Assembly: GCF_019578655.1 (NCBI RefSeq)
Contig: NC_063264.1
Coordinates: 23,645,688 to 23,709,687, forward strand
Length of the DNA stretch: 64,000 nt
From: Ricinus communis
Taxonomy: Eukaryota; Streptophyta; Magnoliopsida; Malpighiales; Euphorbiaceae
Reading direction: 5' to 3'
Made by a program: the position numbers and the translations under genes. This document shows, one piece after another, positions 37,157 to 48,854 of the stretch (position 1 is the first letter of the stretch; each line of letters starts with the position of its first letter). The notes under the pieces are model-generated. The model had not been told where the DNA came from, made no database searches, and saw nothing but the letters and a program-made list of their open reading frames with translations.

Positions 37157-37330
37157 GTGGCAAATCGGTTGAGTTGTGTAAACCCCGGTTGAGCCGTTTT
37201 GGATGCGGGCGGTTATGGGTTTGGTTATTTCATGTGTCATGTTTTGCTCAAGCTATTCGGGTTAAGGTCGCTCAGAATTTGCGGGCTAAGCGTAAACCAC
37301 TAGGTTTGACTAGCAATTAAAATTCATTTT
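37157..37330. mobile_element. Probable hAT-like transposon end
   Basis: GGTGGCAAATCGGTTGAG starts where IQM coding similarity ends. It continues with CGGTTGAGCCGTTTTGGATG and CGGGCGGTTATGGGTTTGG. G-rich GGTGGCAAA...CGGGT sequences are a common feature of the ends of plant hAT elements and related non-autonomous copies. The other end and an 8-bp duplication were not found, so this is inference from sequence style. Confidence 0.35.
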
Positions 37331-37751
37331 TCGAACTATAACACAATTTTCATGTTTCTGAATTCAAATGACTATGGTTTTTTAAGTTGAAATAATTGTT
37401 ATAAAATGAGTTGTAGCTCTTTGAAATATGGATTTGATGTGTGATATTGGGTAACTATAATGCACTTAAATATTCATAAGCCATCTCAAAATTAATTTAT
37501 TAGCAATTTCAACTAATTCAGTAATTTAAACTAATTATCTTCCAATTCCACCATTTTTCCTATGCTCTGTCTGTATTAAATTGTTCTTATTTCATTCTAT
37601 GTCTTTAAGATCAGTATAAATAAAACTGATGAATGGACTTATTACCAATCTAAGCTACATCATGTAAAATAATCATGTCCATGAGAAAATCTATTCCTAA
37701 GAGTATTAAAGATCTCATTAAAATTGTTTTTAGGGTGTTAAGAAAATAGAT

Positions 37752-38598
37752 TTACATTGTAGCCAATGATACCCCATTCTTTGTTGAAAAATGCATATCC
37801 ATAGCTCTCAGTGAAATTAAGGAATTCATCTGATATAAAATCATACCTGCAACTCTTTCTAGAGTCTTCCTGCTAAGTGTATTTGCCATAACATTTGCTC
37901 TGCCTGGGTGATAATCAATGATACAATCATAGTCTTTCAACAATTCCATCCATCTCCATTGCCCGAGGTTCAACTCTTTTTGTGTAGGTATGTACTTCAA
38001 GCTTTTGTGATTGGTGAATATGCGAAATGTCTCTCCATAAAGGTAATGTCTCCAAGTTTTCAAAGCATGTACAATTGGAGCCAATTCTAAATCATGTATA
38101 GGATTATTTTATTCATAAGGTCTGAGTTTTCTAGAGACATAAGCAATAACCCTTCCATTCTGCATCAATACACAAACCAAACCGTTAAGTGAAGCATCCG
38201 TATAAACTATATATTCTCCTCATTGTATAGGTAATGCAAGTACGGGTGCTGTAATCAATCTATTTTTAACTCCTAAAAACTGGCTTGACATTTATCATTC
38301 CACTGGAAAGTCACTTGTTTCTTTAACATTTTAGTCAATGGCTTGGCTAAAATGGAGAAGTTCTTCATAAATCTTCTATAATACCCAGCTAATCCTAGAA
38401 AACTGCGAACTTCCGAAATATTCTTTGGTGATTACCGCTCTTGAATAGCCTTCACTTTAGAAGGGTCTGGTTGAACATCATGTGCAGATACAATATGCCC
38501 CAAAAATGCAATGCCATTCATCCAAAATTCGCATTTATTAAACTTACCATATAGTTGCTTTTCTCTCAGAATTTGTAATGTTGTTCTCAAATGATGTT
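37752..38598 (-). pseudogene. Ty3/gypsy reverse transcriptase-RNase H fragment
   Basis: Minus strand. From 38598 downwards it reads [34 protein letters not shown], then [19 protein letters not shown]. After lesions, the RNase H part gives [38 protein letters not shown] and the [17 protein letters not shown] motif. These are the connection and RNase H domains of Ty3/gypsy pol. The catalytic YVDD part, integrase and LTRs are absent, and stop codons interrupt the frame. Confidence 0.85.
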
Positions 38599-38599
38599 G

Positions 38600-39073
38600 A
38601 AGGTGTGTTTACACAATTTAGAAATGAAAGGTATGCAACCTCCTTGTTCCTTAAAGATGCCAGAAACTGGTGAGAGACAGTCCCGGGTAGCCAGGCACAA
38701 CCATTGACCATGACATGGGAAAAATTCCTAAAGGAGTTCAAGGTGAAGTATATGCCACCAATATATCAAGAGAGGAAGAAACTTGAATTCCTTAAATTGA
38801 ATCAAAATGAGATGTCTATTGCCAGCTATGAATTATAATTTATAAGATTATCCAGGTATGCACTGGAGGAAGTGGCAACTGATGAACTAAAGAGAAATAG
38901 ATTTAAAAGGGGTTTGAGATTAGAGATACGAGAGAAGTTGGCAGTGCAACCACCTACCTTTATTGCTTTACAGGAAGCTGCAACAAAAGCAGAAGAAACA
39001 TTCCTAGAAAGAAATATAATGGAAGCAAAGAAAAAGAAGACAACTGGGACATTTATTCCATCTTTCTTTAAGG
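38600..39073 (+). pseudogene. Ty3/gypsy gag fragment
   Basis: Plus strand. The segment reads FRNERYATSLFLKDARNW, a stop, then WEKFLKEFKVKYMPP, ERKKLEFLKLNQNEMSIA, another stop, RLSRYALEEVATDELKRNRF and KRGLRLEIREKLAVQPP. This is the retrotransposon gag domain of gypsy elements. It points in the opposite direction to the adjoining pol fragment and is cut at 39073 by the Cassandra-like element. Confidence 0.8.
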
Positions 39074-39239
39074 GTGAGCGGCTTCTAGTAGACTTCTAGG
39101 ATGACACCACTCTAAGGTACAAGGGTACATGAATGAATCAAATCGCATATCGAAATGGTGCGGGAATGGTTAATAACATATATGTAAAAAGTTGGAACTA
39201 ATCACATAAGGTGCCTTTTGGTTGTTTGGCTGTGGAGTT

Positions 39240-39310
39240 GTAGGAACTCCAAAGTTTAATGTGCTTGGTTCAGAGAAATTCGAGGATGGATGACCTCCTA
39301 GAAAGTTCTC
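39240..39310 (+). ncRNA. 5S-rRNA-like Pol III promoter region in Cassandra LTR, copy 1
   Basis: GGAACTCCAAAGTTTAATGT, then GCTTGG and AGGATGGATGACCTCCTAGA, align with the internal control region of plant 5S rRNA (AACTCCGCAGTTAAGCG, GCTTGGGC, AGGATGGGTGACCTCCTGGG). The box C part differs at few positions. It is a 5S-derived segment, not a ribosomal 5S gene; Pol III activity is unproven. Confidence 0.7.
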
Positions 39311-39711
39311 GAACCTACTAAAGGGACAAAACCGTGAGGGCAGTGGGGGCCAAAGCAGACAATATCTCATTTGATCTAGTTCTGGATCGTTACAAATGAT
39401 ATCAGAGCAGGACTCCCCTAGTAGATGTGTGATTCAAAGACGAACTAGGTAGAAGCTGGTGGGCATGTGAGAGCCTGGCCTAGAGAAACGATCCAAAAAG
39501 GGCGGGAAGTGGACGTTGGGACAAGGATAGGATGCCTGGACAATGAGCGGCTTTTGGCAGGCTTCTAGGATGGCAGCACTTTAAGGTATGGGGGACATGA
39601 ATAAATCGAATTGCACATTGAAATGGAGCATGAGTGGTTGATAATATATATATGTAAAGAGTTGGAGCTAATTACATGAAGCGCCTTTTGGTTGTTTAGC
39701 TGTGGAGTTGT

Positions 39712-39780
39712 AGGAACTCCAAAGTTAAACATGCTTGGTTTAGAGAAATTCCAGGATGTGTAACCTCTTGGAAAGTTCTC
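39712..39780 (+). ncRNA. 5S-rRNA-like segment in Cassandra LTR, copy 2
   Basis: GGAACTCCAAAGTTAAACAT, GCTTGG and AGGATGTGTAACCTCTTGG. The box A part is closer to true 5S than in copy 1, while the box C part is more altered (GTAACCTCTTGG), so the two copies have diverged differently. Confidence 0.65.
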
Positions 39781-39880
39781 AAACCTGCCAAAAGGACAAA
39801 ACCGTGAGGCTAGTAGGGGCCAAAGCGGACAATATCTTATGTGATCTAGTTCCGGGTCGTTACTTTCTTACTAATAATTC

Positions 39881-40100
39881 TAATACTAAAAATCTTACCT
39901 TTGGCATTATCTCCAAAGATTACCTTACCTCCACTTTCATCTTCTAATACCAAAATCTCACCTTTGGTATTATCTCCAAAGATCACCTTACCTCCACTTT
40001 CATCTTAAGGTGTGAGATAATTATCCTAATACCAAAAATCTTACTTTTGGCATTATCTCCAAAGATTACCTTACCTCCAATTTCATCTTAAGGTGTGAGA
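39881..40100 (-). repeat. Triplicated copia pol segment (unit about 65-80 bp)
   Basis: Three tandem copies (about 39881-39943, 39944-40020 and 40026-40100) share ATTATCTCCAAAGAT and ACCTTACCTCCA. On the minus strand each encodes the same peptide, GGKVIFGDNAKGKI or close, which is the conserved segment downstream of protease in copia pol. The array directly continues the adjacent copia remnant. Confidence 0.75.
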
Positions 40101-41130
40101 AGAGATATGTCTTGAGCACCCACTATCAAGTACCATTTGTTCTCATTTATAGTACTCTTCAAACACATCTACAAAATAAAAAACTCACTTCCTTTTTGGT
40201 ACCTAAATGCACTTGGGTCCTTTGTTGTTACTTTTTGATGCATTACTAAATCGGTATTCCAAATAGGTCATCCTTGTTGGACACTTATAGTTTATATGTC
40301 CATCCATACAACAATAAAAGCAAGTGATATTTTTTAAGATGATGATCATAATTTTGATGCATATGCACATTGCTCGAAAGTTTAGAGTATGAGTGTTTAT
40401 GATCATGCTTCCTCCTTTGATATGAGGCTTTAAAGTTTTAAACTCTTTGCATTTGCCTTCATTGACCACTACCCTTTTGGGATGAGTTTGGGAGGTAGAG
40501 CTTGAGCTCCTCTAAGTCAAGAGCTAGGAGTTCCTCTGCTAGAGTTGGAGGAAGATGCACACAAATTTGATGGCTTTAAAAAAATTATTATGTTCTTACT
40601 TCCATGTGCAAATCCAAAACCATGCTTGACTAGTGGTGACCTTTAAGCATTTATCAAATTATCAAGCTTGTCTTTCCCTTTTGCAAACTTAGCAAGTTGA
40701 GAACTTCAAGTTTTTAATAGTTGAGTCCTCATTGAGCTTAGTCACTTTCTTATGTTCCACAAGTGCCACTTTTCCTTTAGATTAATACTCTTCTAAAGAT
40801 GTGGTTAACTATTCATTAGATTTGAAAAGTGAACTAATCTCAAGCTTCAAATCATCAATAAGTTGTTCAAGTTTATTTACTTTATTTTCAAAAAGACTTC
40901 TTCAAAACCATTTAATCATACTTATGCATGGTAAGATTACACATCTCAACAAGTTCATCATAAATTGAAGAGTTAGAGTCAATTACCTCATCCTTTGTAG
41001 GTTCCTCCATTTTCATGAAGCAAAGAGTGGCTATCACATTCTCACTTTAGCTATCATCGTCTTTGAATTTGCTAGAGTCATTCCAAGTAGCTTTAAGTAC
41101 CTTCTTTTTATTTCCTGTGATGCTTCTCTC
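40100..41130 (-). pseudogene. Decayed Ty1/copia gag-protease remnant (element A)
   Basis: Minus strand. A coiled-coil linker (about 41030-40720, with MEEPTKDEV, then SSIYDELVEMCN and KLEQLIDDLKLEISSLFK) precedes a zinc knuckle CFYCCMDGHINYKC (near 40280-40325). Next come KGPKCI and VPK near 40200 and a damaged protease active-site segment near 40105-40135 (DSGCSRH with a frameshift). Domain order is that of copia elements with a long gag-pol linker. Many stops are present, and the 3' part is lost at the Cassandra element. Confidence 0.65.
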
Positions 41131-42180
41131 TTTATATTCATAAAGAGTTCTTGGGTATTTTCTTTTTTAGAGCACTTTGTACTTTATTATGTTGCCTATA
41201 AAAAATAGAAGTACAAATAGCTACCGGTCAAAGAGCAAGGAGTTAGCTTAATCAAGAATAAGATGTATTCATGTCAAGAGTAAAATTGAATTTTCATCAA
41301 ATCAAGAATAAAGAACATTTTGAAATATTTAGGAGCATAAAATTAGAAATTCAAATTATTTTAATCAAAGTAACTCAAGAGATAGATATACTTCACTTTT
41401 GCTTTCCAAGTCTAGCATTATCAACATTTAGACTTCCCCTTAAAACATGCATCTTAAATTGCACTCATACTTTCTCAAACTCGGTTCATGTCCTTCCTTT
41501 TTCTTAAGCATGATGTAAGAACATTCTCCTTGAAGTATATCTATAAGAATCTATAAGTTTGGTATCCTTTGACTTATTGGGTCTTTAAGGGTTAGCATCC
41601 ATAAGATAACAAAGAATTCTCCATGATGATGTCAGTTACTGAATAGATTTAACATGTATTAAATTAAAGGATTAAGTGCATAATCCAAATGGTTATTACA
41701 CATCAAATTATACAAAACCTTAAGGTTTACACATTAATATATAATATGTATGTATAATAAAATATATTTAACCCGTGCATATTCAATGAATACGCTCATA
41801 AACACATCAATCATGTAAAATCAAGACTAAGGTTTAGGAGTGCCACTTTTGCCTTAATTTTCTTGATTTTATGTTGTTGATATCCATATTGAATGAGGAG
41901 TTATACGTTACCAATGTATTTGAGAGACTTCATATATTCTACATTTTTTTCTCTTATTTTAGCTCTTTGTTGATGACAATCTCCTCATGATCTCTTCCAT
42001 CTTCAATCTCCAATTGGAGATGGCCTTCTTACTCCTTTGTGTTTCTATTACTCACCATTTCCATTCCAATACCTTGGAGTTTGATGCCAATTAAAATAGT
42101 TTGGCTTTTAGTTATTGCCAATGTGTTCACTTCTTCTAAATCTTCTAGCTTATGAATCTTGCATTCAATGAGAAACAAAT
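41131..42180. other. Retroelement-derived or spacer DNA, no gene seen
   Basis: It lies between two copia remnants. The open frame 41271-41507 (plus) resembles nothing I know. Composition suggests decayed retroelement sequence, but I find no diagnostic motif. Confidence 0.4.
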
Positions 42181-43640
42181 GTCCTATTTGGTACCCATTT
42201 CATTTTGGATCCATGAGGGTTAGCTTTTGCAATCTAAACCTTTTGATTTTGGACTATTTCCTCTTAAAAATACAATCATAAGCAAAAGGACTATTTTTAT
42301 TATAATAAGTGCAATGTCTAATAAATGTTCTAGCATGAGATGAATAGACATATCTTCTAGTGTTATAATTGAATATGTTATGTCGATATGCATTGCAAGA
42401 GTAACAATATCCATAAAAAATTTGTGCAAAGCTATGCTTACTACTCACACGAAATCTATTTTTAGGTGTGTGAGTATGACTATGTATATGCTTAGAATGA
42501 TCATGTTTAGCATGGGACACCTTAGCTATATTCACTTGTATGCTAGTTCATACAAGATCATTTAAAGAATGATATGCTTTTACAAAATTAGTCTTGTTTG
42601 TACTATGTGATGCATCATTGTAGCCTAATCCTTATCTTATGCAAGATGTTCTTTGAGAACCTAGTAAAGCATCAAGATTTTTTTTTTTGTAAACTTTGAA
42701 AGTGAAGACTTTAAGTTGATGATCTTATTCTTAAGAACTTCATTCTCTTTCAAAGTCTTGTCAAAACTTTGTGACTTACCAAAAGCTCTTCATTTTTCTT
42801 TTCCAAAGTATTTTTGGATGAATTTAAGGATTCTCATTTTTCAAAAACTCATTCTCAATTTTTAAATCTTTAATTTGAGTTTTGAAATTTTTGTTTTGCT
42901 TTATAGCTTTCTCAAGATCATTTTGCATAGACTCTAATGCATTTAACAATTCTTTATATAAAAGTGCATCATCATCATCATCATCACAAATATCATTAAT
43001 ATTATAATCACTAGCATTAGAAAGATTTGATGTTACCATATTGTAGTCATCCTCAGTTGTCATGGAGCACATAATTGTTTTCTTCTTTCTTGAGGCTCTT
43101 TCTTTGCTGCTCACAATTGCAAATCTCATTGCTTGTTGAGGTTGAGCATTCCAAGCCTCTTTCTCTTCTGGATTGGATATCATCCTCTACAAGAGTAATG
43201 GAGCATATGTGATCCATTGAGCAGCTTTGGGAGCTCTCCTCATGAGGTTCTTCATTTTGTGCCTCTTTCTTTTCTTGATGATGAATAACATCTATACATG
43301 CACATGTTAATAAACTTCATAAGTAATGTTAGTATTGTAAATAGAATCAAGATAATCCCAAATATTCTTAGCATTAACATATGAATAAACTGTATTATAA
43401 TCAACATCATTTAAGGACTTTCTTAAAACTTACATCGCTTTGATATTTGAAGAAAATTATTATTTACCATAAGCATGCCATTGAATTTTGGGTTTGATAA
43501 TCCAAACACCATTTTCTACTATATCCTATAAGTCAACATCATCACTCATGAGAAAAGCTTCTATTCTTTATTTCCAAAACTGAAAATTATGTCCATCAAA
43601 AAATAGAAGTTTGTTTATTGAAAATTCCATTTTAAAAATA
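42180..43640 (-). pseudogene. Decayed Ty1/copia gag remnant (element B), interrupted by the MULE
   Basis: Minus strand. The gag start MEFSINKLLFFDGHNFQFW lies at about 43630-43570. Degenerate gag follows to 43183, then an acid-rich linker (43183-42824: ICDDDDDDALLYKELLNALE and a Lys/Glu coiled coil) and zinc-knuckle-like CYSCNAYRHN near 42425. A KWVP-like segment near 42195 precedes loss of homology. The 5' leader and LTR continue beyond the MULE at 49138-51291. Stops and frameshifts are common. Confidence 0.65.
43632..43640. repeat. Target site duplication (left) of MULE
   Basis: TTAAAAATA, repeated exactly at 49129-49137. Nine bases is the diagnostic duplication length for Mutator-like elements. 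Confidence 0.93.
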
Positions 43641-43926
43641 GAAAAACGATCCCAGATACCCCAACCTTTAACCATTTTCGCGAATCTACCCTCACCTTTA
43701 AAACGTATCAATTTGGTCCACCATGTTTGCATCTTGTATCATTCCTACCCACCCATGTTTTGGCATGTGCCAGTAATGACATGGCGTCCACACGTGGTTC
43801 CACATGTTTGTCTACATGGCTGAGCATAATGAAGGACCTCAAAACTCACCGTTTCATCCTAACATTTCCCTAATTCTTGTCTCCCAATTTTTTCTCCGGC
43901 GAATTCCCCAATTCAGTATTCTAGGG
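43641..43926 (+). repeat. Left terminal inverted repeat of MULE
   Basis: It pairs with 48855-49128. Shared blocks include CCCCAACCTTTAACCATTTT, TGGTCCACCATGTTTGC and ACATGGCGTCCACACGTGG. Confidence 0.93.
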
Positions 43927-44319
43927 CTTCCAATTTCAATCTAAGTTCGCTCATTTCGCCAAATTCGCTCTATTATCTTTGTCCCTTCTTCTCTGGTCCA
44001 ATATTATTGAAGCTCGTGATTATGGTCCCCCGCAAGATGGCTCCTTCCAGAAAAAGACAACGAAGATATGTATTTGTTAATATATTGAATGGATAAAGCA
44101 ATGCAAGTGGTGGGGAATCTTATTGTCGTGGGTATAACATTGTACGAAAAATGCATTTGTTATTACTACAACCTTTGAGCACTTGCATTTGCATTTGCAT
44201 TTTTTATTACTACATATATTTGCATTTGTTATTACTACATGCATTTGTATTTGTTATTACTAGAAAGTGACATTTGTATTGCTGCATTACTAATATAATT
44301 GTTGTGTGTATATTTCTAC

Positions 44320-47300
44320 AATATTCTTATTGAATTTCATCATGGTGGTGCATTAATTAGTAATCCTATAGTCAACTATGTTGGTGGGTGTTCTGTAAAT
44401 CTTAGTGGCATTTCTAGTTTCACTATGGATGATATTGAGAAGATAGTGAAAACATTAGGATATACACATTTCTTAAATGTTGCCTATGAACCCCCTAGGA
44501 GATGGAACCCTATAGGGAAGGAACTAGGCTTAGTTTTTGTTAAAACTGAGGAAGAGTGCAAAAAGATATTTGCAGAAGGTTTAGAGTATGGCTTTTTAAA
44601 AGTTTATGTTGAAGCTGTAACAATTACTCCAAACTATGGGCAAACTATAACTGAAAATGAGAATCAGCATCATAATGACAATGCAGATGAACCATTGACT
44701 GTAGTTGGATTTGAAAATGCAAATCAAAATGAAACTGAACCTGAAAATATTGTAAATAAAGGGGAAAATGAAGTAGAACCTGAATGTATGAACAATGTTG
44801 ATGACTATATTGGATCTAGAGAGGATGAAGATTATATCCCTGAAAATGATGAATGTGATGATGAGGATAGCTTATCTTCTGATGTTTCTGACTCAGATGT
44901 GGATGAGGAATATGTGACTGTAAAACGGAATCTGAAGGACTTTAACAAGACTGTAGTTAACAATGGATTTGGTTTAGGATTGGATAGGGACCAAGGGAGA
45001 TATGACACTGGGTTTGTGGGGGCTAGTAGCAATACTAGAGTGGATAGCAATGTGAGTGATAGTAGTGAGTGCCATTCTGAGTACCCTGACAGTGATGCTG
45101 AGGTTGATACTCCTGTTTCAAGTGATGAGGATGACTGTGGTTTTAGGAAAAAAAGAGGGAGAAAAAAATAATTTATAATCCTAAGTGTAATCATCAAGAG
45201 TTAAAGCTTGTAGCAGGAATGAAATTCACAAATGTAGAACAATTTAGAGGAGCAGTACAGAATTATGCTATTGCAAATGGGTATGATGTGTGGTGGAAAA
45301 GGACTGGAGAAGATAGGATGGAAGCACAATGTAAAGGAAACGGCAGTTGGAGAGTGTATGCTTCAAAAGTTCCAAATAAGAGGACATTCATGGTTAGGAC
45401 TGTTATACCTAACCATAACTGTGCTAGGGTATAAAGAAATAATATGACAACTACATAGTGGTTGGCTGATGAGTTTTTAAATGAATTTAGAAAGAAACCA
45501 AATTATTCAGTAGCTGAAATGGAATTTGATTTGATGACAAAATATGCACTAAAGGTCTCAAAATGCTCATGTTATAGGGCAAAAAAGCTGGGTTTAGTGA
45601 AGCTTAGAGGATCAATAGAGGCTTATTATGCCAAGTTGAGATCCTATATGCATGAATTGAAGAGAGTTGATAAAGAATGATGTTTTGACCTAGAATGCAA
45701 TATGGAAGGGGATAATTCTGTTTTTCAAGGATTATACATATGTTTTAGTGGATTAAGGAAGGGTTTTATGGAAGGTTGTAGACCTGTCATATCCCTAGAT
45801 GGTGCATTTCTGAAAAATATACTTGGGGGTGCAGTTTTAAGTGCAATTGGTCGTGATGGTAACAACCAAATGTACCCCATTGCTTGGGCATTGGTGTTGG
45901 CTGAGAATGAAAACACTTGGAGATGGTTCCTAAGCAGATTTTTCAATGACTTGTCCATTGACACAGGCATAGGATGGACCTTCATAAGTGACCAACAAAA
46001 GGTTTGTTTATTGCTTATTTTTTCTTATACTTGAATCAGTTAATAATTAAATTACTTATATGCAATTTATTTTGTTGATGCTTATAGGGCCTTATTAAAG
46101 TATTACAAGAGTATGTCCTACATGCTGAAATAAGAAATTGTTCAAGACACATTTATGCAAATTGGAAGAAATTGCATAATGAAATTGAATTGAAATAACT
46201 ATTTTAGAAAATTATATACAGTACATATGAAGCACAATTTCTTGCTAACTTGAAGGAACTTAGAGAAGTTGATCCTAAGGCAGAAAATGGATTTGTTTCT
46301 AGGGATCCAAAACTCTTCTGTAAAGCATACATATCCACTCTCCCTAAGTGTGACAGTATTGACAACAACATTGCTGAGACTTTTAATGGATGGATATGCA
46401 AAGCAAGGTTGCTGCATATTATTGACATGTTGGAAGAGATTAGGGATGGTTTGATGGAAAGGATTAAAATGAAGTATGACATGGTGAAAAATAGTATGGA
46501 TGAATTGTGCCCAAGGATAAGAAAGAATATTGAGAAGTTAAAGTGGGAAACCAGATTCTGTATACCAAAGGTAGCTTTGAATGACAAATTTTAGGTTAAA
46601 ATGTTTGATGGTTAGTTTGTGGTGTCTCTGCCAGACAGGAGTTGCACATGCAGACCTTGGCAACTGACTGGAATTCCTTGCATTCATGCAATTTCCAGTA
46701 TTCATTGGTTGAGGCAGAATGTGGATGACTATGTTGATGAATACTACAAGAAGGACATGTACTTAAAAGCCTATCAATATGCCCTAGAACTATTAAATGA
46801 CCAGAAGATGTGGCATGAGATCACTGAGGCACCAGTGCATCCACCACCATTCAAAAAGATGCCAGGAAGATCTAAGGTGAACAGAAAGAAAGTTGTTGAT
46901 GAAAAAGAAAGGGATCCAAACAAATTAAGTAGAAATGGAATAAGGATGCAGTGTAGAATTTGCTATGCATATGGACACAGTAAAAGAGGGTGCCCAAGAA
47001 AGGATATTCCACCTGCATCTAAAGATATTCTGGAAAATCAGGTATAATTTTTTTGTTAGAGCTGTCATATCACAAATTAAGTAGTATGTTCATTCTTGAA
47101 TTTTCTACTTGTAACAAAGAAGCAGAAGGAGAAGTAGATGCCCACCAGCTCCTACAAGTAATATTACCAATATTGATGTACCAAATCAGACTACAGTTGA
47201 AAATATAGAAGCTAGTCCTTCACAATCCAAACTACCATATGATAAGAGAATAATTGCCAAAGAAAGAATTCAGGTATTGTTCATAACTTAGTTCTGTGTG

Positions 47301-47791
47301 AATTATACTTAGTAATCCTATGAGTTATGTGTTGTTGTACTGCAGGCTAGAAAAGGATATGGCCTGCACATATCCACAAAGACTGGTAATATGTATTTAA
47401 GAGTATGTACTCAATATGTCAGATGTGAATCTCTAATTTTGTGTGTTTTCATATGTTTCATGTTCTAAATATAAAATGTCATAATGCAGATGCCAGGGGA
47501 AAGGAATGTGAGGACTGTTAATGGTTATCTGAAGCGAAGCAATGAAGGCAATCCAGAAAGAGGTCCGACACCCAAAGATCAGCTACAGCTACAAAGGAAC
47601 AAAGATCAACTACAGCTGCTCATGTACAAAGTGTGAAAGTTTGTAGCCAAACTTCAACAGCTACAAAGGCAAAAGAGAAGGTGGTAGCTAGTTCCAAAGG
47701 CAAAGAGAAGGTGGTAGCTAGTTCGAAAGGCAAACAGAAGTTGGTACCTACAAAGACAAAGACTAGTAACAATGCAGAATTGGTGATTTAA
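44320..47791 (+). pseudogene. MuDR-type transposase (broken)
   Basis: The N-terminal part resembles other plant MuDRA proteins (FHHGGALISNPIVNYVGG), followed by an acidic region (44640-45120). After a frameshift near 45165 in an A-run, the Mutator DNA-binding domain follows (MKFTNVEQFRGAVQNYAIAN, CKGNGSWRVYAS). The MULE catalytic domain has VISLDGAFLK, then SDQQK split by a GT-AG intron (46002-46087) before GLIK, RHIYANWKK and AETFNGW. A SWIM zinc finger (CTCRPWQLTGIPCIHA) and a CCHC knuckle (CRICYAYGHSKRGC) complete the C-terminal half. Small 3' exons end with tandem KEKVVASSKG repeats and a stop near 47791. In-frame stops occur at 45432, 45456, 45678, about 46197, about 46206, about 46592 and 46610. 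All domains are recognisable, but the gene cannot make a full protein. Confidence 0.92.
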
Positions 47792-48854
47792 GAAGGGCAA
47801 CATGTTTTGCCAAAGCCAATGCAGAAGTTTAAGAAGTTGCTTTAGAGAAGTTGCAATACTGTGTTTTTGTTAGAGCTTATAAAGTTGTATGGAACAAAAG
47901 TGTTATTTGGACCATATCAATTAGTTTGCCTTCATATGTATTGTTTTATGTGTTTGTCTTTTCTAAGACATATGTTTAATGTACCTCATGATTTTTGTAA
48001 GGATTGTATATTACAGTAATGTTAAAAGGCTGTTTAATGCCTATTTTATCTGTCCAAATGTGAATTTGTCATATTAACTATAGGTTCATTTTACTTCATC
48101 AAAGCTAATAGGAATACATGCAAAATATCTTAACAGAAAAATAAGAGCTTCATTGCATAATCAATTATAAAAGTTGGTAATACAATTCACCATTGATTAC
48201 AAGATTCAACCCACCCATCTACTACAAAACCAAATCCTACACCTTGCTACATCAACCATAAAGCCTGTCTGGTAATGCAACTCCTGTCTGGCAAAAACAA
48301 GCACAAACTGATCATCAAACATCAAACTTTCCTTCATCAAACTTCTCTGTCATGACTTTTCCAGCTTCACAATTATTCATTACAATGTTCAACCATACCA
48401 CAGAAACCAAACTTGAAAAGTATCAAATGTTTCTTCACATTTTGTACAATCGTGAGTGTAAGAGCATAACTTCGCCCCAATTGCCAAACTTCTTCTCATT
48501 CACCCAATCGTCATGACAGCTAAACAAAACACAGCTCCACCCCTATATGACCAAATTGAAATGAAATCATCATACATTCTTTAATCTTTCAAAATAAAAC
48601 AACTAAACCCTAACATTGCTAACAAAGCTTACCCTAATGTAAGAGCAACCTCATCACAGACACCCGAAATTTTTCATTCTTCTTCATATCATCAGCTTCG
48701 CTGGTCTCTCAAACTCATAAAATGCTACTTCACTCCCACATAAATACTATTAATTATTGACAACAGAAGATCTTGACGATGCCCCTTCTATTTAGACTTG
48801 CCATGAGAGGAACAAGAAAACCCTAGGTTTTAAAGGCAAAATAGAAATTAGATA

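Larger units (their letters stand above)
39074..39863 (+). mobile_element. Cassandra-type TRIM retrotransposon with 5S-rRNA-like LTRs
   Basis: Two direct repeats of about 320 bp (39074-39394 and about 39543-39863) flank about 150 bp that encode nothing. Directly after the first repeat lies TGATATCAGAGCAGG, one mismatch from the initiator Met-tRNA PBS. A purine-rich AAAAAGGGCGGGAAGTGGA lies before the second. Each repeat contains a 5S-rRNA-like block (GGAACTCCAAAGTT, GTGCTTGG, AGGATGGATGACCTCCTAG). Short size, no ORFs and 5S sequence in the LTRs define the Cassandra family of TRIMs. The 5' LTR seems clipped at its outer end, where gypsy gag sequence begins. No target duplication was found. Confidence 0.8.

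Noticed and set aside
39240..39780. Functional 5S rRNA genes
   Set aside because: Only the internal-promoter half is 5S-like, with many changes, and it is embedded in LTR-like repeats with a PBS; Cassandra is a better explanation.
39881..40100. CRISPR-like array
   Set aside because: Only three directly adjacent units without unique spacers, in a plant genome, encoding a copia pol motif.
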